Assembly: GCA_031258505.1 (NCBI GenBank)
Contig: JAIRMT010000046.1
Span: 1-12,435 of the forward strand
Origin: Treponema sp.
GTDB taxonomy: Bacteria > Spirochaetota > Spirochaetia > Treponematales > Breznakiellaceae
Length of the DNA: 12,435 nucleotides
Reading direction: 5' to 3'
The translations under genes were made by a program, and so were the position numbers. How positions within the stretch are numbered: position 1 is the first letter of the stretch; each line of letters opens with the position of its first letter. Below the pieces are notes generated by a model that was not told where the DNA came from, did not search any database, and worked only from the letters and a program-made list of their open reading frames with translations. This document shows positions 6,973 through 12,435 of this stretch, one piece after another.

Positions 6973-7599
6973 CTAAAAGATTCGATTCAGTACCATACAC
7001 CGCATATCAGCGGCGATTTGCATTCCCCTGCGGGAATACAGCTTACTTTTACGCTCCGGAAACGCGGCATCAATAAAGCCATCAACTGTGGTTTTCGCCT
7101 CATTCAGGTAAAGCAGTAAAGAATCACTAGCGGCGCGTAATTTCATTGCCCGCAACCTGAGTCCGCGATACAGGTCGGTGAACTGCCTGCGCTCAGTTTC
7201 CGGCAGGCGCGAGGCAAAGGCATAGAGGCGGGCTTCTGGTGGACGAGCTGTGTTTGGCATGGCAGTATCTGGCACTGTTTGTTCAACGAGGTGTCTGACA
7301 CCAGTAGCGCTCATATCTGACACTACCGGCTCGGTGATAGCAGGGCTAACAGCCGCTGGCGTGTCTGACACTACCGGCTCTACCGGCTCGACGGTCATTT
7401 GCGCGAAGAGTTTAGCGCGTTCCGCGTCAAGTTCTTCAAAACGGGCGCTGTAATCCTGCATAGACTCAACGAGGATTTCAAAGTTGTCCCATTGGCGGTT
7501 CGTTACCGCATTCTTGATTGAATCTTGAACGCCAGCGATCTGATCCATGAGTTCGGTTTGTATTCGCATCAGCTCAAGACTTTTTTCAGTAGCTTCCAT
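6973..7599 (-). CDS. FlgN-like flagellar export chaperone with a repeat-bearing linker
   Basis: The 208-residue protein is first in the flagellar operon, where FlgN, the chaperone of FlgK and FlgL, is often found. Residues 1-68 are strongly helical and coiled-coil-like (MEATEKSLELMRIQTELMDQ, then QDYSARFEELDAERAKLF). Residues 69-125 are a flexible linker rich in Pro, Val, Thr and Ser, with the near-repeats EPVVSDT and EPVVSDM. Residues 126-208 are helical again and end in a LYSRRGMQ-type turn like that of FlgN proteins. FlgN is usually about 140-160 residues, so the linker accounts for the extra length. At DNA level the linker is built around GTGTCTGACAC palindromes. AAAGG lies before the ATG at 7599. 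The FlgN call rests on position and helix layout more than on motifs. Confidence 0.65.
   Translation of the reverse strand: MEATEKSLELMRIQTELMDQIAGVQDSIKNAVTNRQWDNFEILVESMQDYSARFEELDAERAKLFAQMTVEPVEPVVSDTPAAVSPAITEPVVSDMSATGVRHLVEQTVPDTAMPNTARPPEARLYAFASRLPETERRQFTDLYRGLRLRAMKLRAASDSLLLYLNEAKTTVDGFIDAAFPERKSKLYSRRGMQIAADMRCMVLNRIF
7263..7380. repeat. Cluster of GTGTCTGACAC palindromes inside the FlgN-like gene
   Basis: Copies lie at 7290-7302 (GGTGTCTGACACC) and 7361-7371 (GTGTCTGACAC), with decayed copies at 7314-7324 (ATATCTGACAC) and near 7265-7275 (GTATCTGGCAC). TCTGACACTACCGGCTC is repeated exactly at 7316-7332 and 7364-7380, 48 bases apart, which keeps the frame (16 codons). The palindromes are read as VSDT/VSDM in one frame and GVRH in another. 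Confidence 0.8.
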
Positions 7600-7617
7600 T
7601 GTAATACCTTTGCTTTT

Positions 7618-7645
7618 ATATCGGCATATACACTGGTCTGATTTA
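7618..7645 (-). promoter_or_regulatory. Sigma-28 (FliA-type) flagellar promoter
   Basis: On the minus strand TAAA (7642-7645) is followed after 16 bases by GCCGATAT (7618-7625). This is one change from the sigma-28 -10 consensus GCCGATAA, with a spacing one base longer than the usual 15. Transcription would start about 10-15 bases before the AAAGG and ATG of the FlgN-like gene, so the leader is very short. It fits late flagellar genes. Confidence 0.65.
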
Positions 7646-7679
7646 CGCTTGTTTCAAGCCATGCGCTGTGATGGGCTGT

Positions 7680-7719
7680 AAAAAAAACGTCCTGACATAG
7701 GCTTAACGTATGTCAGGAC
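7680..7719 (-). terminator. Intrinsic terminator of the tRNA operon
   Basis: GTCCTGACATA (7689-7699) and TATGTCAGGAC (7709-7719) form a perfect 11-bp stem with a nine-base loop. On the minus strand it is followed by G and eight T residues (7680-7687). It lies directly after tRNA-Gly and about 35 bases before the flagellar promoter, insulating the two. Confidence 0.95.
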
Positions 7720-7725
7720 TTCCTA

Positions 7726-7797
7726 AGCGGGAAACGGGAGTCGGACCCGCGACATCCACCTTGGCAAGGTGGCGCTCTACCACTGAGCTATTCCCGC
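7726..7797 (-). tRNA. tRNA-Gly (anticodon GCC)
   Basis: The acceptor arms GCGGGAA (7791-7797 on the minus strand) and TTCCCGC (7727-7733) pair fully, with a T discriminator at 7726 as usual for glycine. The anticodon loop TTGCCAA (7761-7767) sits on a CCACC/GGTGG-type stem and gives GCC at 7763-7765. The T-arm GCGGGTCCGACTCCCGT is normal. CCA is not encoded. It lies 16 bases after tRNA-Lys. Confidence 0.96.
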
Positions 7798-7813
7798 ACA
7801 ATCTTACAAAACT

Positions 7814-7886
7814 TGAGCCGCGCAAGGATCGAACTTGCGACCCGCAGATTAAGAGTCTGCTGCTCTACCAGCTGAGCTAGCGGCCC
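7814..7886 (-). tRNA. tRNA-Lys (anticodon CTT)
   Basis: GGGCCGC (7880-7886, minus) pairs with GCGGCTC (7815-7821) with one G-T pair; the discriminator is A at 7814. The D-arm is GCTCAGCTGGTAGAGC. The anticodon loop CTCTTAA sits on GCAGA/TCTGC and gives CTT. The T-arm contains GTTCGATCC. CCA is not encoded. It reads AAG codons and is transcribed with tRNA-Gly. Confidence 0.96.
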
Positions 7887-7934
7887 TACTCTCACCTGCG
7901 CCCGAAACTTCGTCTACGCAGTTGGTATGCTTTG

Positions 7935-7963
7935 ACCTTACCAAACTTAAAAACAAATGTCAA
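7935..7963 (-). promoter_or_regulatory. Sigma-70-type promoter of the tRNA operon
   Basis: TTGACA (7958-7963) is a perfect -35 box, followed after exactly 17 bases by TAAGGT (7935-7940) as a weaker -10 box. The tRNA-Lys 5' end is about 48 bases downstream. It diverges from the response regulator gene. Confidence 0.6.
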
Positions 7964-8096
7964 GTAGATTTAGAAAGATTTGTGAGTTTTCTTTAAAAGA
8001 TTTTGACAGCATAGAACCGTTTCGATTGACTTAACTTTTTGTTATATTTGCTAATTCGTATTGCTCAAAGGGAATGGCGAGGCATATAGTCAGACT

Positions 8097-8804
8097 ATGA
8101 AGGGAAACGTGTTAATCATTGAGGACGTGCGGGAGCTTGCCGAGCTTATCGCCCTGTACCTGCGCAAGGAAGGGCTGGAAGTGAAATATACTGAAAGCGC
8201 TGAGGACGCGCTGACGCTCCTTGATGGCTGGAAAAGCGACCTCATCATCCTCGACCTCAATCTCCCGGGCATGGACGGCTTCGAGTTTCTGCAAACATGG
8301 CGGAAAAACCATGACACACCAGTCATGATCGTTTCGGCGCGAAACGCTGACGAGGACCTTATCACCGGACTCGGCTACGGCGCTGATGAATTCGTTACCA
8401 AGCCGTTTTCGCCCAAGGTGCTGTCGGCGCGGGTGTGCGCGCTACTGCGGCGGGCGCGCACTCAAGAGAGCGTCGTCGTCTCTCACGTCTTCCGCTTCGG
8501 CGCCTTCACGCTAGATTATGACTCCTGTACCCTGAAAAAAGGCGATGAAAAGATCGCGCTGTCCGCGAAAGAGTACGAAGTGCTGGCGTTTCTGTGTAAA
8601 CAGGCCGGTCATCCCGAAGGACCGGAACGCATCTACTCCGAGATATGGAAAAACCAGTACGGCGATGTTACCACTATCGCGGTGCATATACAGAGGCTGC
8701 GCAAAAAAATCGAGGACGATCCAACCAATCCCCGCTATATCGAAACCGTTCATGCCAAGGGATACCGTATAAACCCTGATTATATAGGAGAGAATGGCTC
8801 ATGA
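8097..8804 (+). CDS. OmpR/PhoB-family DNA-binding response regulator
   Basis: This is the output half of a two-component system. The 235-residue protein has a receiver domain (about 1-120) with the acidic pair E9/D10 (LIIEDV), phosphoacceptor D53 (ILDLNLPGMDG), S80 (MIVSARN) and K102 (FVTKPFSP). A linker follows, then a winged-helix domain (about 133-230) with the recognition helix TTIAVHIQRLRKKIEDDP and the terminal hairpin YIETVHAKGYRI. I chose the ATG at 8097 (MKGNVLIIED), where the receiver normally begins. Its ribosome site is poor (GGCGAGG, 14 bases away), and a TTG at 8061 is an in-frame alternative. Upstream, TTGACA (8003) and TTGACT (8026) lie in AT-rich DNA, without a convincing -10 partner. 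The kinase gene overlaps its stop by ATGA. Target genes are unknown. Confidence 0.95.
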   Translation: MKGNVLIIEDVRELAELIALYLRKEGLEVKYTESAEDALTLLDGWKSDLIILDLNLPGMDGFEFLQTWRKNHDTPVMIVSARNADEDLITGLGYGADEFVTKPFSPKVLSARVCALLRRARTQESVVVSHVFRFGAFTLDYDSCTLKKGDEKIALSAKEYEVLAFLCKQAGHPEGPERIYSEIWKNQYGDVTTIAVHIQRLRKKIEDDPTNPRYIETVHAKGYRINPDYIGENGS

Positions 8805-10150
8805 AGATCAAGGCTCAGTTCCGTTTGCTCACCGCCGGCATCCTCATCGCGCCGATGCTGGCAATATTGGGACAGATGATCTTCAGCGAAATGCGGGAGA
8901 CGGAACAAGCGGTCCCAATGTACGAAGAAGTAGCGCCGCTCATCGGCAGCTTTGCAACATCGCATGAATGGCGGATTATCTCGATGTTTCTGCGAACAAT
9001 CCGCACGAATACCGTCGTCGCTATTTTCAGCACGGACCTTACGGTGATCTATTCAACGTTTGACTTCTTTGTTGCTGGTGAAACCGTAAACAGCGCTAAA
9101 ATCTTTGACGCAGTTAGCAACATGGATAGCCGTTACAAATACTCGTTTGAGTCGTACCTGCTGCCGACGGCAAGCAAACCGCTCTACCTTTTCCAGCGTA
9201 TAGATCGCAACGTTAAGACGCCATTTCCGTTTATAACACTGGGCAGCGCGTGTATCCCGCTGTTTATGATCTTTATGTCGTTAGCGATTGCCCGCTCGGT
9301 TACCTCGTCTATGTCTAAACTGGAGGAAGCCACGCGCCACATCGCGTCCGGCGACTTAGATCAGCCTGTTGTCATCAAAGAACAGAAGTTCCTGCGCCAC
9401 AACAACGAGATCACCTCACTCGTCAAGTCCCTGAATCAGATGCGTCTGGCACTCAAGGAAGATGGACAGCGCCGCGCCCGCTTCATCATGGGCGTTACCC
9501 ACGACCTCAAGACGCCGCTGGCGCTAATCAAGGGTTACACCGAGGCTCTCGAAGACGGCATTGCCGATGATCCTGAATCGCAGAAGCGCTCGCTCAGTAT
9601 CATCGTCAGCAAGGTTGATCAGTTAGAAGGCATGATCGACGATCTCCTGAACTTCGTGCGCCTTGACACCGGCGAATGGCGGCAAGCGCTTGAGCCAGTG
9701 AACCTGAGCGCGTTCCTGCGCGCCTACGCCAAGCGTATCATTGATGACGCGGAACTCATGCAGCGCCGCGTAGAGACCTGCATCAACATACCCAACGAAC
9801 TTCTGACGCCTATGGACGAGCGCCTTGTCTTGCGCGCCCTTGAAAACCTCACCAACAACGCCCTGCGTTATACCCCGTCTGACAGCCTTATCGCGCTCAA
9901 CGCCTATACCGAAGCAGACCACGCGGTCATCGAAGTACGCGACAACGGTCCGGGCATTGCCAAAGCAGACCTTCCCCACATATTCGATGCTTTTTATCGC
10001 GGAAGCAATTCCCGCCGTGAACAAGGCATGGGACTGGGGCTTTCAGTGGTGAAAGGCGTGGCCGATTCACACGGCTGGACAATCACAGCCTTCAACCGAC
10101 CCACTGGAGGAAGCGTATTCGCCATCACCATACCCCTAGAAACGCATTGA
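8801..10150 (+). CDS. Membrane sensor histidine kinase, partner of the response regulator
   Basis: The 449-residue kinase has membrane segments at about 9-28 and 143-165, enclosing an external sensor domain of about 115 residues that I do not recognise. A HAMP-like linker (about 165-220: SKLEEATRHIASGDLDQPV) leads to the dimerisation helix with phospho-histidine H234 (GVTHDLKTPL). The ATP-binding domain shows the N box (ENLTNNALRYTP, 348-359), G1 (DNGPGI, 381-386), F box (FDAFYR, 395-400) and G2 (GMGLGL, 409-414). All catalytic elements are intact. GGAGAG lies about eight bases before the ATG, which overlaps the regulator stop as ATGA, so the two are translated together. Its last 15 bases overlap the end of the opposing tatD-family gene. 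Confidence 0.96.
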   Translation: MKIKAQFRLLTAGILIAPMLAILGQMIFSEMRETEQAVPMYEEVAPLIGSFATSHEWRIISMFLRTIRTNTVVAIFSTDLTVIYSTFDFFVAGETVNSAKIFDAVSNMDSRYKYSFESYLLPTASKPLYLFQRIDRNVKTPFPFITLGSACIPLFMIFMSLAIARSVTSSMSKLEEATRHIASGDLDQPVVIKEQKFLRHNNEITSLVKSLNQMRLALKEDGQRRARFIMGVTHDLKTPLALIKGYTEALEDGIADDPESQKRSLSIIVSKVDQLEGMIDDLLNFVRLDTGEWRQALEPVNLSAFLRAYAKRIIDDAELMQRRVETCINIPNELLTPMDERLVLRALENLTNNALRYTPSDSLIALNAYTEADHAVIEVRDNGPGIAKADLPHIFDAFYRGSNSRREQGMGLGLSVVKGVADSHGWTITAFNRPTGGSVFAITIPLETH

Positions 10151-10921
10151 TGAAAAGCAACAATGAAAGTTGGCGTCGATCAGGGATTCAAGTGGAACCG
10201 CCGGCAGGGTTCCGGCCTGTTCGCGCAGGCTGTGCATGGTTTGCAGTGTGAGCGACAGATCAGCATAGCGGGAAAAGGCCGCGCTTCTTAGCGGCTGATA
10301 AGGCGCGTCGGTTTCTGTGAGCAGGCGCTCCGCCGGAAGGTGGGTGCAACAACGCATGGCTTCCTTGTGATTGAGCGCAATGGGAGCGCCAAACGAAAAC
10401 CATGCGTTGATCCCCCGCCGGAGCAGGGACTCAGCCTCATGCAGGGTTCCAGACCATGAATGAAAGATCAGCGCCGGAGCGCGTCTCAGTGCCTTTGTAT
10501 AAGCAAAAACCTTGTGCATGGCACGGCGTATGTGTAACACAAGCGCAAGCCCATTGCTGATGGCAAGTTCCAGATGCTGGGCAAAAAGCTCATCCTGAGC
10601 CTTTTCCGTACCTTTGAACGATTCGTTATAAAGATCAAAGCCGGTCTCGCCTATCGCATCCAGCCGCTTCTCCCCGACAAGCCGGTACAGCGTATCAAGC
10701 GACGCCTGAACCGCGCCCGCGTCCATTGCCGCAAGCTGAGGATGAACAGCAAAACAGAGCCGGAACGTTGCTTTATCGGCAACGGCAAGCGACTCATGGT
10801 AGACAAAGCTGTCAAGATTCCACGCGCTGGTAGCACAGGCCACGTTTAACTGCTGCCGTTCAGCCTCTGCTCCGGGAAAACGGGCGGCCAAGTCAAACGG
10901 GTGGCAATGAGCGTCCGTCAT
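10136..10921 (-). CDS. TatD-family metal-dependent hydrolase (putative DNase)
   Basis: TatD proteins are TIM-barrel metallohydrolases, some with 3'-5' DNase activity in repair. The 261-residue protein has the metal ligands in order: H5 and H7 (TDAHCHPFD), E92 (AIGETGFDLY), H130 (LVLHIRRA), H154 (LIFHSWSG) and D205 (LLTETDAPY). Members of this branch are about 255-265 residues, so it is complete. It is more divergent than core TatD (for example WFSFGAPIALNHKEAMR), so I give no gene symbol. The ATG shares four bases (ATGA) with the stop of the VRR-NUC gene, indicating one operon and coupled translation. Its stop lies within the opposing kinase gene, a 15-base convergent overlap with no terminator between them. 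Confidence 0.9.
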   Translation of the reverse strand: MTDAHCHPFDLAARFPGAEAERQQLNVACATSAWNLDSFVYHESLAVADKATFRLCFAVHPQLAAMDAGAVQASLDTLYRLVGEKRLDAIGETGFDLYNESFKGTEKAQDELFAQHLELAISNGLALVLHIRRAMHKVFAYTKALRRAPALIFHSWSGTLHEAESLLRRGINAWFSFGAPIALNHKEAMRCCTHLPAERLLTETDAPYQPLRSAAFSRYADLSLTLQTMHSLREQAGTLPAVPLESLIDANFHCCFSSMRF

Positions 10922-11256
10922 TTGATAACCCCGCGCTCCCGCAGTTGTTGTTCCAGACTATCGACACTATCCACCCAGATAGCCACGCCGCCCTCGCGGT
11001 TTACAGCATCAAGCCACGCGCTCTGCGTCGGCGATAAACGCCCGCCAGGACGCTTTACTTCCACGCTTAAAAACTTTCCCCCCGGACAGATTCCCAGAAA
11101 GTCTGCCGAACCAGGGAAACCAAACCTGACAAAGGTTCCCCGCGTGGTCTTTATCGCGCCTGTGTTGTTCCTGAAGTGAAAGATACCAAAAAGAGACAGC
11201 GCCTCGTCAATGGCCTTGATTACGTCCGCCTCGAAAATACCAGTGTTTAAGCTCAA
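10918..11256 (-). CDS. VRR-NUC domain nuclease
   Basis: This 112-residue protein is a single VRR-NUC domain, a PD-(D/E)xK-fold nuclease family common in phages and also fused to repair helicases and FAN1. The motif order is right: an N-terminal helix with E9, RNNTGAIKTTRG (29-40), FGFPGSADFLGI with D52, and SVEVKRPGGRLSPTQSAWL with E66, K68 and Q78. The only in-frame start is a TTG at 11256, without a good ribosome site. It overlaps (TTGA) the stop of a 14-codon frame that does have one, so initiation may be coupled. Its stop overlaps the tatD-family start. Such a pair suggests a DNA-processing task, but no pathway can be named. A phage origin is possible; nothing else phage-like lies nearby. 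Confidence 0.85.
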   Translation of the reverse strand: MSLNTGIFEADVIKAIDEALSLFGIFHFRNNTGAIKTTRGTFVRFGFPGSADFLGICPGGKFLSVEVKRPGGRLSPTQSAWLDAVNREGGVAIWVDSVDSLEQQLRERGVIK

Positions 11257-11297
11257 TGAGTCCGCGCCCAGATATGCTTTTGTGTTTGTTCAGTCAT
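11253..11297 (-). CDS. Possible 14-codon leader frame ahead of the VRR-NUC gene
   Basis: An ATG at 11297, preceded by AAGGCGAG, opens MTEQTQKHIWARTH and stops at 11253-11255. The stop shares bases with the TTG start of the nuclease gene. Either it is a small leader that delivers ribosomes to that start, or it is the original N-terminus of the nuclease, now out of frame through an indel. Many VRR-NUC proteins begin with a similar M-T-E-x-x-x-Q stretch, which supports the second view. Confidence 0.35.
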   Translation of the reverse strand: MTEQTQKHIWARTH

Positions 11298-11326
11298 TGT
11301 GTCTCGCCTTGTGGCTAATAAACAGT

Positions 11327-11356
11327 AAAGGCGGACTGCCTTAAGCGTCCGCCTTT
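11327..11356 (-). terminator. Intrinsic terminator after yebC
   Basis: AAAGGCGGAC (11327-11336) and GTCCGCCTTT (11347-11356) form a perfect 10-bp stem around a 10-base loop, nine bases below the yebC-family stop. On the minus strand TTTACTGTTT follows, a moderate T-tract. It separates yebC from the nuclease genes, with no obvious promoter between. Confidence 0.85.
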
Positions 11357-11365
11357 GTCTGGCGC

Positions 11366-12106
11366 TTAGTCTGCTGTTTCAAAATCTTCAGGAATATCGA
11401 TGTTTGAGTAGACATTCTGCACATCATCATCATCCTCAAGTTTCTCGATCAGTTTTAATACCTTACCAACGTCATTTTTATCAAGGGTAACCGGCGCTTC
11501 AGGAACCATGCTGATCTCCGCGCTTGTGGTTTCGTAGGACTTTTCTTCCAGCGCCCTTGCCACGGCCTCAAAGTCTTCCGGCGCTGATGTAACTTCAATC
11601 ACCCCACCGGAAAGGCTGACATCCTCGGCCCCGCCCTCAAGCGCGGCTTCCATAACCTCATCTTCGGTGTACTTCTCGCCATCCAGGGTGATAAAACCCT
11701 TGCGCGTGAGAAGCCGCGCAACAGAGCCTGATTTGGCCAGCTCCGCGCCACTTCGCGTTAGAATGTTGCGGACATTGGCCGCCGCGCGATTCCGATTATC
11801 GGTTAATACCTCAATGAGAATGGCGGCCTCGCCCAGGCGGGCCTCATAGGTCAACTCCTCATAGCTGACCCCTTCAAGCTCTCCTGTACCCTTCTTGATG
11901 GCGTTTTCGATGTTACTCTTGGGCATATTCGCGGTACGCGCCTTGAGTACCGCTGTTCTCAGTCTGGGGTTACCCTCTGGATTGCCCCCGCCCATTCTTG
12001 CGGCAATGGTTATCTCTTTGATTAGCTTGGTAAACATCTGTCCGCGTTTAGCATCAGCGGCGCCTTTCGCGTGTTTAATAGTCGCCCATTTACTGTGGCC
12101 CGACAT
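11366..12106 (-). CDS. yebC: YebC/PmpR family protein (TACO1-like)
   Basis: This is a conserved cytoplasmic protein. Family members are described as DNA-binding regulators or, more recently, as ribosome-associated factors for difficult peptide sequences; which applies here cannot be told. The 246-residue protein starts with the family signature MSGHSKWATIKHAKGAADAK, then RGQMFTKLIKEITIAARMGG and KANMP-type sequence (TANMPKSNIENAIKKGTGE). The middle carries YEARLGEAAILIEVLTDNRN, and the end the acidic EKLEDDDDVQNVYSNIDIPE. The length is normal for the family. The start is firm: AAGGAGT is five bases before the ATG. It has its own promoter (12150-12178) and terminator, so it looks monocistronic. 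Confidence 0.97.
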   Translation of the reverse strand: MSGHSKWATIKHAKGAADAKRGQMFTKLIKEITIAARMGGGNPEGNPRLRTAVLKARTANMPKSNIENAIKKGTGELEGVSYEELTYEARLGEAAILIEVLTDNRNRAAANVRNILTRSGAELAKSGSVARLLTRKGFITLDGEKYTEDEVMEAALEGGAEDVSLSGGVIEVTSAPEDFEAVARALEEKSYETTSAEISMVPEAPVTLDKNDVGKVLKLIEKLEDDDDVQNVYSNIDIPEDFETAD

Positions 12107-12149
12107 AGTGAACTCCTTTTAGTATGAAAAATACATAACTTATAGAAAC

Positions 12150-12178
12150 ATCATAGCTAAAACGGAAACCTTAGTCAA
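12150..12178 (-). promoter_or_regulatory. Sigma-70-type promoter of yebC
   Basis: TTGACT (12173-12178) and TATGAT (12150-12155), each one base from consensus, are separated by exactly 17 bases on the minus strand. The yebC-family ATG is about 44 bases below the -10 box. Confidence 0.8.
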
Positions 12179-12209
12179 TCAAGCGCATCTCCAAAATACA
12201 CATTGTACG

Positions 12210-12283
12210 CACCTCGGGGATAGAGACCACGCTCACCCTGCGGGGACACAGACTATAACACTGCTCACCTCGGGGACAGACAC
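12210..12283. repeat. Three spaced copies of a CACC..CGGGGACA motif
   Basis: CACCTCGGGGATAGAGAC (12210-12227), CACCCTGCGGGGACACAGAC (12234-12253) and CACCTCGGGGACAGACAC (12266-12283) are near-copies in the same direction. GGGGACAGACACC-type strings are, from memory, typical of REP-like repeats in several bacterial lineages. They abut the truncated uxuA sequence. Confidence 0.6.
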
Positions 12284-12301
12284 CAAACCACCCACTCCAT
12301 C

Positions 12302-12435
12302 ACGAAGAACAAGGCGGACTTGCAGCGCATTATCAAGATGGTGGATAAACCCTTGAACGGCGTTACGCTCTGCACCGGCAGTCTTGGCACAAACCCCAGG
12401 AACGACATCCCTGACATCATCGCCTCGCTCAAAGA
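12302..12435 (+). pseudogene. uxuA: 5'-truncated fragment of mannonate dehydratase
   Basis: UxuA converts D-mannonate to 2-keto-3-deoxygluconate in glucuronate breakdown. The frame from 12302 reads TKNKADLQRIIKMVDKPLNG, then VTLCTGSLGTNPRNDIPDII. The NGxTxCTGSLGxxPxNDxP stretch is the family hallmark and lies well inside the protein, after roughly 200 residues. Upstream, the frame stays open to a TAG at 12221-12223 but has no ATG, GTG or TTG and no resemblance to the residues expected before this point. The similarity stops near 12299, where the GGGGACA repeats begin. The 5' part is therefore missing, probably by recombination. The fragment continues past the window edge, so the state of its 3' end is unknown. 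Confidence 0.75.

Noticed and set aside
7726..7886. tRNA pair as an integration site
   Set aside because: No integrase and no repeated tRNA 3' end were seen in the flanking DNA.
8061..8096. TTG at 8061 as the response regulator start
   Set aside because: It has no ribosome site, and the added 12 residues are not part of a receiver domain; it remains a minor alternative.

Overview
The window looks like chromosomal DNA from a free-living or gut-type spirochaete of the Treponema group. The main reasons are the flagellar order flgN-like, flgK, flgL, fliW, csrA on one strand, CsrA/FliW-type flagellar control, and roughly even GC content. Termite-gut treponemes have such GC content, but the species assignment is an inference.

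Layout. Positions 1-1350 hold no convincing full gene. They contain a remnant of a secreted-protein gene (signal peptide and strong ribosome binding site, minus strand, 247-384), a degenerate reading frame (442-831), a ~130-bp imperfect palindrome (856-987) and, directly after it, an exact tandem array of ten 23-bp hairpin-forming units (1001-1230). Positions 1355-2974 (minus) carry an aldo/keto reductase followed by a DUF554 membrane protein, probably one operon. Positions 3051-7645 (minus) are the flagellar hook-filament junction operon: a sigma-28-like promoter, a FlgN-like chaperone with an unusual repeat-bearing linker, flgK, flgL, a strong hairpin terminator, then overlapping fliW and csrA. 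Positions 7680-7963 (minus) are a promoter, tRNA-Lys(CTT), tRNA-Gly(GCC) and a clear terminator. Positions 8097-10150 (plus) are an OmpR-type response regulator and its histidine kinase, sharing an ATGA overlap. Positions 10136-12178 (minus) hold a yebC-family gene with a good promoter and terminator, then a VRR-NUC nuclease coupled to a TatD-family hydrolase whose end overlaps the kinase gene convergently. The right edge (12210-12435) has short GGGGACA repeats joined to a 5'-truncated uxuA (mannonate dehydratase) fragment.

How the genes work together. FlgK and FlgL form the junction between hook and filament. The FlgN-like protein would chaperone them before export. FliW and CsrA form the known partner switch that links filament assembly to translation; the terminator in front of fliW suggests that the pair is expressed at a lower or separate level. 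The other genes are housekeeping or of unknown physiological role.

The most unusual content is non-coding: the 23-bp array with alternative and partly compensating hairpins beside a large palindrome, and a short palindrome (GTGTCTGACAC) present both in non-coding DNA and, in several copies, inside the linker of the FlgN-like gene. I see no clear defence system, prophage, CRISPR or complete insertion sequence.
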